NCBI GenBank assembly: GCA_030035585.1
Contig: CM057469.1
Location: forward strand, 20,578,501 to 20,642,500
Source of the DNA: Dugong dugon
Taxonomy: Eukaryota; Chordata; Mammalia; Sirenia; Dugongidae
DNA: 64,000 nucleotides
Direction of reading: 5' to 3'
Part shown: piece after piece, positions 58,529 to 64,000 of the stretch
Layout of the letters: every line of letters starts with the position of its first letter
Numbering within the stretch: position 1 is the stretch's first letter
Notes under the pieces: model-generated
What the model was told of the DNA's origin: nothing
The model's database searches: none
The model's input: the letters and a program-made list of their open reading frames with translations, nothing else
Made by a program: the position numbers and the translations under genes

Positions 58529-60470
58529 CTGTCACCAAAAAAGAACATTCGCAACAAGAAATGATCAAACGTTTGTGTAGTTATAAGTCAGGAGGAGAAA
58601 AGCATTAATATGTATCAGAAGAGCCAGCGCAGGCCAGCTCAGCACATATGAAAGTGAGCCCCAGAGAAAGGCCCTCAGTCCTTACTTGGGGAGAGGCAGG
58701 CGGAACAGCCAGAAAGGCTGAGAGCATTCATGGCGGGCCTGCATCTGGGCAGGACAATAACCTATTGTGGAAGGAACTGGCACACTCACAGCTGCAGATG
58801 AAAGCCCAGAAAAGAGGAAATTAGTCAAAAAAAAAGTAAGGCTGGAAAGGAAAAAAGCAACAAAACAGGGAAGGTGGGGATTGTATCTCAGTGTGGAAGG
58901 GACACTTTTTTTTAAGAAGGGGCTACTAAAGTTTTGGTTGCACTGCTGATTTGCTCTTATTTACTTGAACAAAGTTATGTCCTTTCCTTTTCATCCTCCT
59001 CCACAACTCTCTTTTTCGCCCTTTCCTTTCAATTAAATTATCTCCTTCATCTATTTAGTAACACATTCTCTTCTCCAAGGGTAGAACTACTGAATCCCTC
59101 AAGTGCCCTGGTCATGCCTATAATGCTAGCAATTTAATGAAATCTCATGCCGCTGGGTTTGCTCGTGGCCTAGCCCCGCCCCCTCCTCAGCAATTCTCAG
59201 AGCACCCTAAGCTAAGCTATTTATTGGGGGTAAAAGTGAACCGAATGCTCAAATGCGTTGGCATGTAAACTGGAAAGGATCTGATCTCCTGTGTTAATAA
59301 ACTCCACATAAAAACATTCCAGGATAACTGGAATTGATCCACTGAAGGAAAATGACCAGTAGACCAAAGGAAGAGGGGGGGCGGCTGAGACAATGTGTAC
59401 ATTAAACATATACACAAAGCACAATCAAAATAACAGGCAGGAGTTGTTGATACAGGAAGAGGCGATGATCGCATTAAGTCCCTGTTAGAGGTGTTAAAAA
59501 GTTATTTGAAAGATAGGAAGAAGGATTTTCGAATTCATTTCTTATAGAGTCATGTTCTGTACACAGCGAGAAAATGTATGTTGGACTCTTTTGTAAACTA
59601 CTGTGAAAGGGATCAAGTTTTAAACGGTGGTTTCAAATTCAGTTGAAACACTGCCTGCAGTTTCTGTTTTATTGCCAAGTTCTAAACTATTGGCCAAAAG
59701 GCAACTGTGATTTTTTAAAAAAATTTAGCTGACTTTAAGAAGCCATAGTTTAAATTGCTTTCAGAATTAACCAATGTCTATATTCAAAAATCTTTTAAAG
59801 ATAAAATAATTTCAACTACTTGTGGTATTTGAAAAGCAGCTGTATTTTAAGAAATAAGCAATACTGAGCTAAGTTACATTAGCAGTTTCATAAAAACTCT
59901 TTTGTTGAAAGACAATAAATTGCTTCAAGTATTATAAAATTCATGCGAGCATGGTGAGCTCCATTGTAGAATTTCCTGATTTCTTTTTGTTTTAAATTGA
60001 GAAACATAACTTAGTTTAGATATTTTATTCTAAAGAAAATGATCAAAGATAATTGATGAAATATAATCAAACACAATAATAATGTGAAAAAGTGAAAGAA
60101 TCAAAGCAAGATTAAATTATTCTAGTTAAATAAAAAACACAAATTAAAAGCAATCAAAATTTAATATTTATCTGTATTTCTAAAAAAAGCCTCATAACAT
60201 GAAACAGTCTAGCTTCATGTAGGATACATAATCTAGCTAGGACCTGTGGTTCTGGAAGAAAATAAAAATTTACTCTTTAAGAGTAGCAAGTCAGTATGGG
60301 CATCATATAGTCACCTTTCTTAAAGCTCTAAAATCTAGTGAAAAGCAAAAGTAACTATTCAATGACATTCTCATCTGTTCCTGATACCATGCCTTCCTCA
60401 AAGCCAAAGTTCCAAATAAAAAGAATTAACAAAAAAGCTCTGTGCTTATATATATGTAAGTAGACATATC
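58529..60470. other. SDCCAG8 intron, mostly unassigned
   Basis: No additional SDCCAG8 exon recognised. Short open frames at 58767-58949 and 59217-59474 show no family features. Confidence 0.4.
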
Positions 60471-60472
60471 AC

Positions 60473-60670
60473 CAAACCCACTGCCATCGAGTCAACTGCC
60501 AAGTCTTCAACCCTATAGGATGAGTAGAACTGCCCCATAGGGTTTCCAAGGTCACAAATCTTTATGGAAGCAGACTGCCACATCTTTTTCCTGCAGAGTG
60601 GCCGGTAGGTTTGAACCAATGACCTTTTGGTTAGCAGCCAAGCATTTTAACTGCTGCACCACCAGGGCTC
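60473..60670 (-). mobile_element. AfroSINE, long form, with target duplication
   Basis: aacccactgccatcgagtca, then gccccatagggtttccaagg, then the long-form insert (agactgccacatctttttcc), then ccttttggttagcagccaag, then caccagggctcc. tagacatatcac flanks both sides (about 60464 and 60674). It lacks the gattccaactcatagtgacc segment of the tail. Confidence 0.92.
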
Positions 60671-60689
60671 CTTAGACATATCACAGCAG

Positions 60690-63355
60690 GATTAAAATCT
60701 AACAAATTTCTTCTTAAGGGAGACTTACATTTACTACATTTAATCTCCTGCCAAGAGTACGCAGTGTCTGCCACACAGTAGATACTCAATGAAATGAACA
60801 ACAAAAGAACAAATGAATAAAGAATCTGCTATAAGATGGCACAAAAGAGGTGATACTAAACTCCCTTCAAGTTCTAAGATTTTATTACCTAAATTTAAAA
60901 AGTCACTAGACTATTTGAAATTGGAAATGAAAGAATTTAGCTTCCTCTAGATCAAAAATTTTTCAGAATATTAACTCTTCAATTTCAAACTGTTGAACAA
61001 CAGAAAATCATAGAAGATAAACCCCTAAATACCGACATCTTGTTAAGCTCATGGTTCAACAATGAGACCATGAAATCATATAAATAATCCATGTAACCAC
61101 TAGACTGATACACTCCAATCTTCTGCAAATAGATTATATGCTTCAAGGTGGCCCTCAGACCATTTGGGTAGTTCAGGAGACATTCCTAAATGACACCTAC
61201 ACTAGGAGGTACAGGTGGCCATTTCGGCAAGTAAGGATTATCCACTTTGTTGCTATATTTTGGGTTTTGTTTTGTTTTGTTTTGACTTAGCCTATACCAG
61301 ATAGCAAGTACTTCAAAAGCAGCAGCAGCAGCAGCTCTGACATGGCAGCCCTGTCCTCATTGCACGCTTCCTGCCCCATTCCTACAGCCATCACCTTCTT
61401 GATTTATCTCCCATCTTCAGCCCTACACTTGTCTCTTAGGTCTAACAACATACTCATTATCTGGCTGGAGATCCTCTGCTGCGGTGTCCCTCAGAAACAG
61501 TCCGTTCCAGCCATCCAGGGTAACAACAGTCAGCTGCAGCCTGCCCCAGCGTGCCCAGCCACAGGGCTGGCCCACAGCCAGGCCTGAGTCTTTCACAACA
61601 GGAAGTTGTACAGATACATGTCAGAGTGAGAGGGCACTCTTCCAAACTACCATGTTCTACAGCAAAAGTTCTGTGACTGCTCACCAGCATCATGCAAATG
61701 TTTTGATGAGTGTGATCAAGCAGTGTTGTGCAGCACAGTAAGCAAAACAGTGTTGATGCTGCAACATTTCATAATCGAGATGAAAGAGCAGCTAAGGCAG
61801 AAAGATGAGGTAAGGAGCTTGGTGTCAGTTCTGGAATGAAAAAGCATGCACTTACACAACACTAGCAAGCATGTAATAATTAAGGAATTCACTGCAACAA
61901 TCAGAGCAAAAAGAACAGAGAAAGTCCCTGAATAACCTTGGCCAAATGTTTAAGATAAAGAAAAAAGAGAGTTAGTCTGATAGGTACGCAACAGCTTTAT
62001 CTTGATATATGGAGTGCCTAAAAAATGCCTTATAATTCCTAAGTTATTCCACAGTTATTACCACTGTTTAAGCATTATTAAGCATCATTAATAAGCGTTA
62101 TTACCACAGCTTTTCAGAAGAAAGTCTAGAAGGCTGACTACAACATTTCCTTGTTCCTCATTTCTGGGAAGTTCCTGGCTACAATCTTGCTAAGGCCACA
62201 ATACAGAACCCTGCCAATGATCCACCCCCAAATCACAAGCAGGACTAAGGTCCCAGCACAGCACAGTAGCAAGAACTTCTCCTTTTTGAAAAGTACACTG
62301 AAACTTCTCCAAAGTATTATGTACCATAGAAAGGAATTTAATATAGAACAGTTCCCTCTAGATTACCATCCTAGATATCCTGATCATTAAGCAAGAAAAA
62401 GAGGTTACTGTTTCTCGTAGCTACCTCATGGCACAGTGAGGCCTGAGTGAAAGGTAGAAGTTCAGAAACACCATGAAGACTTTAATATCAATTTTAACAA
62501 TATATCCAATGTCAACAACAGTTGTTAAGTGTTGTCTCCAAAAAGTCCTAAGGTCCTAACAAAACATCACAAAAATACGGATGGTCTTGTCTCCAAGTCC
62601 TACCTGACCCCCTGCTTGTCAACTGCACTACTCATTCTTGTGTAATACATTCAATACAGTACGTGCTAAAGGAAGCAACAAAGGAGCTGTAACTGGTGTC
62701 ACAATATCACTTTCAAAAGAGGCCAGGAAACTCTTCTGATTTATCCTATTTGGGAGATATATATATAAAAATTCTATATGAAAGTAACCCAGGAAATACA
62801 ATGATAACAGCTTACTGAGGGGCTCACGCTTCTAATTACACCTAAAAGATAGGCAAACCTAAAAGGTATTGACTACTCGTCAAAGTCAGCACGGCACTCA
62901 ATATTCAATATCCTGCATTAATAAGTTGAAAGAAGTACAAACCAGCTTAGGCCAAAGGAGTCACATAGTCAAAGATTTCCACAGACAATAAAAGCAGAAA
63001 CATTTCATTGTATTCTGTTACTAAAGTAGAATATAAGCCAATGATACACTGACAAAGCAGAAAATTGATCTAAGAAGGCTGACATTTACTTTAAGAGGCT
63101 AAGAGCTCAAATTTAGGATAGAGACAAAGAAACAGATAACTGAGTGAGAATGTAATTTTTGAATGACTGCCAGACTTGGAACCAATGTAAACATTATTGC
63201 TTCTTTTTACAAATATTTCTCTCATTATTTACAAGGATAATATGGAAGGCAATATAATAGGAAAAAAAATCCAAAAAACCCTGTGTTTCATTTCTTGGTT
63301 GATTTTGCTAGTCTACCTAGTTAACTCTGTCGTGTTTAAATTTATGTGATTTTGA
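60690..63355. other. Intron with a GC-richer unassigned block
   Basis: A MIR/L2-like scrap at 60750-60820. A (CAG)5-like run at 61318-61335. A GC-richer block at 61330-61740 shows short frames on both strands but no recognised protein. The rest is AT-rich. Confidence 0.4.
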
Positions 63356-63359
63356 ATAT

Positions 63360-63925
63360 GCTTCTTCTTTTTTAAAGTAATTTTTTATTATGTTCTCCTT
63401 GTAAAATTAATTACCAATATGGTTAAGGACGTATTAGGCTCATACTTTCAAGTCCAATGCCGCCTTCTACTTCTCCAGTGGAAACTACTGTTAAATATTT
63501 GGTGTTCAACCTTTCAAATCTTTGTCTATGCTTCTCTATGTATATGTATGTCCCCAGAGAAAATACATCGTATGGCTGTGTGTGGACTTTTTTCTTTAAT
63601 ACAAATGATATCGTACCGGGTGCCTCTTTAGCCACGGTGTTTTGTTTTGTTTTTCTTTCAACAATAGATGTTGGAGATTGTCCCACATTAGTACACACAG
63701 ATCCACCTCATTCTTGTTTTTTGTTTGTTTGCTGTATATAATATTTCATAGCTTGACTAAATGATGTTTAGTTAAATCATATGTAGTTAAAAGATATTTA
63801 GGTTGTTCACACTATTATAAACAATGCTACAAAATCATTCCCTATAAATGTTCCATCATGTACGTGCATGAGTTATTTTTTGAGGATAGATTTTGAAACG
63901 TGAAATGCATAATTTAAATATTAAT
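63360..63925 (-). mobile_element. Old antisense L1 3' region
   Basis: ttgtcccacattagtacaca, then atccacctcattcttg, then gatatttaggttgttcacac, then acaatgctacaaaatcattc. This is the familiar antisense end of an old mammalian L1. Confidence 0.7.
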
Positions 63926-63929
63926 TTAA

Positions 63930-64000
63930 GAAAAAAAACCAAACCCTGCTACCGTTGAGTCGATTGCGACTCATGTAAACGGGCAGTGCTAAATCACCCT
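63930..64000 (-). mobile_element. AfroSINE, cut by window edge
   Basis: aaaaaaaaccaaaccctgct, then ccgttgagtcgattgcgact. Only the tail and the start of the body are visible. Confidence 0.8.

Noticed and set aside
1..64000. CRISPR arrays, operons, phage or bacterial mobile elements
   Set aside because: Spaced direct repeats here are SINEs or L1 monomers; gene structure, splice sites and repeat families are mammalian.

Overview
This is a nuclear window from a placental mammal. It holds part of one multi-exon gene on the minus strand, inside introns dense with transposable elements. About twenty copies of a tRNA-derived SINE end in a tail shared with a BovB-like RTE LINE (cores such as tcggaatcgactcgacggcaac). 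Together with large lineage-type L1s, this points to Afrotheria, most likely an elephant or another paenungulate. No prokaryotic operon, CRISPR array or phage is present.

Host gene. Four minus-strand exons encode consecutive coiled-coil segments of SDCCAG8, the centrosome and basal-body protein (NPHP10/BBS16). In transcript order they are 58528-58390, 46494-46342, 38265-38131 and 34442-34326. They total 544 bp and are open in one continuous frame. By my count they cover roughly residues 310-490 of about 713. Both ends of the gene lie outside the window. The first splice donor is GC rather than GT.

1-4147 is AT-rich intron with MIR fragments. 4148-17345 is a nest. An old antisense L1 is interrupted by SINEs, by a 5'-truncated young L1 (6333-7687, minus) and by a full-length L1 (8147-17093, plus) with a perfect 18-bp target duplication. 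That L1 is about 8.95 kb. Its 5'UTR carries four 284-bp monomers arranged as two 567-bp dimers, and both of its ORFs are dead. 18221-22957 is a second nest: SINE, old L1, BovB-like RTE and a Tigger1 DNA transposon, with a 153-bp L1 tail inserted in the Tigger.

23-34 kb is quieter intron with hAT, L2 and simple-repeat fragments. 34-46 kb holds two exons, many SINEs, a tRNA-Leu(CAG) pseudogene, a MaLR LTR inside an L2, an RTE 3' end and a SINE-RTE chimera. 46-64 kb holds the remaining two exons, an LTR inside a MIR, an L1 carrying three SINEs, an hAT element and further SINEs.

The points most worth a second look are the dimeric L1 promoter array with its long antisense reading frame, the L1 3'UTR module duplication, the SINE-RTE chimera, the GC donor in SDCCAG8 and the tRNA-Leu remnant. 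I found no new enzymatic or defence system. Repeat family names come from recognition by eye, not from a database search.
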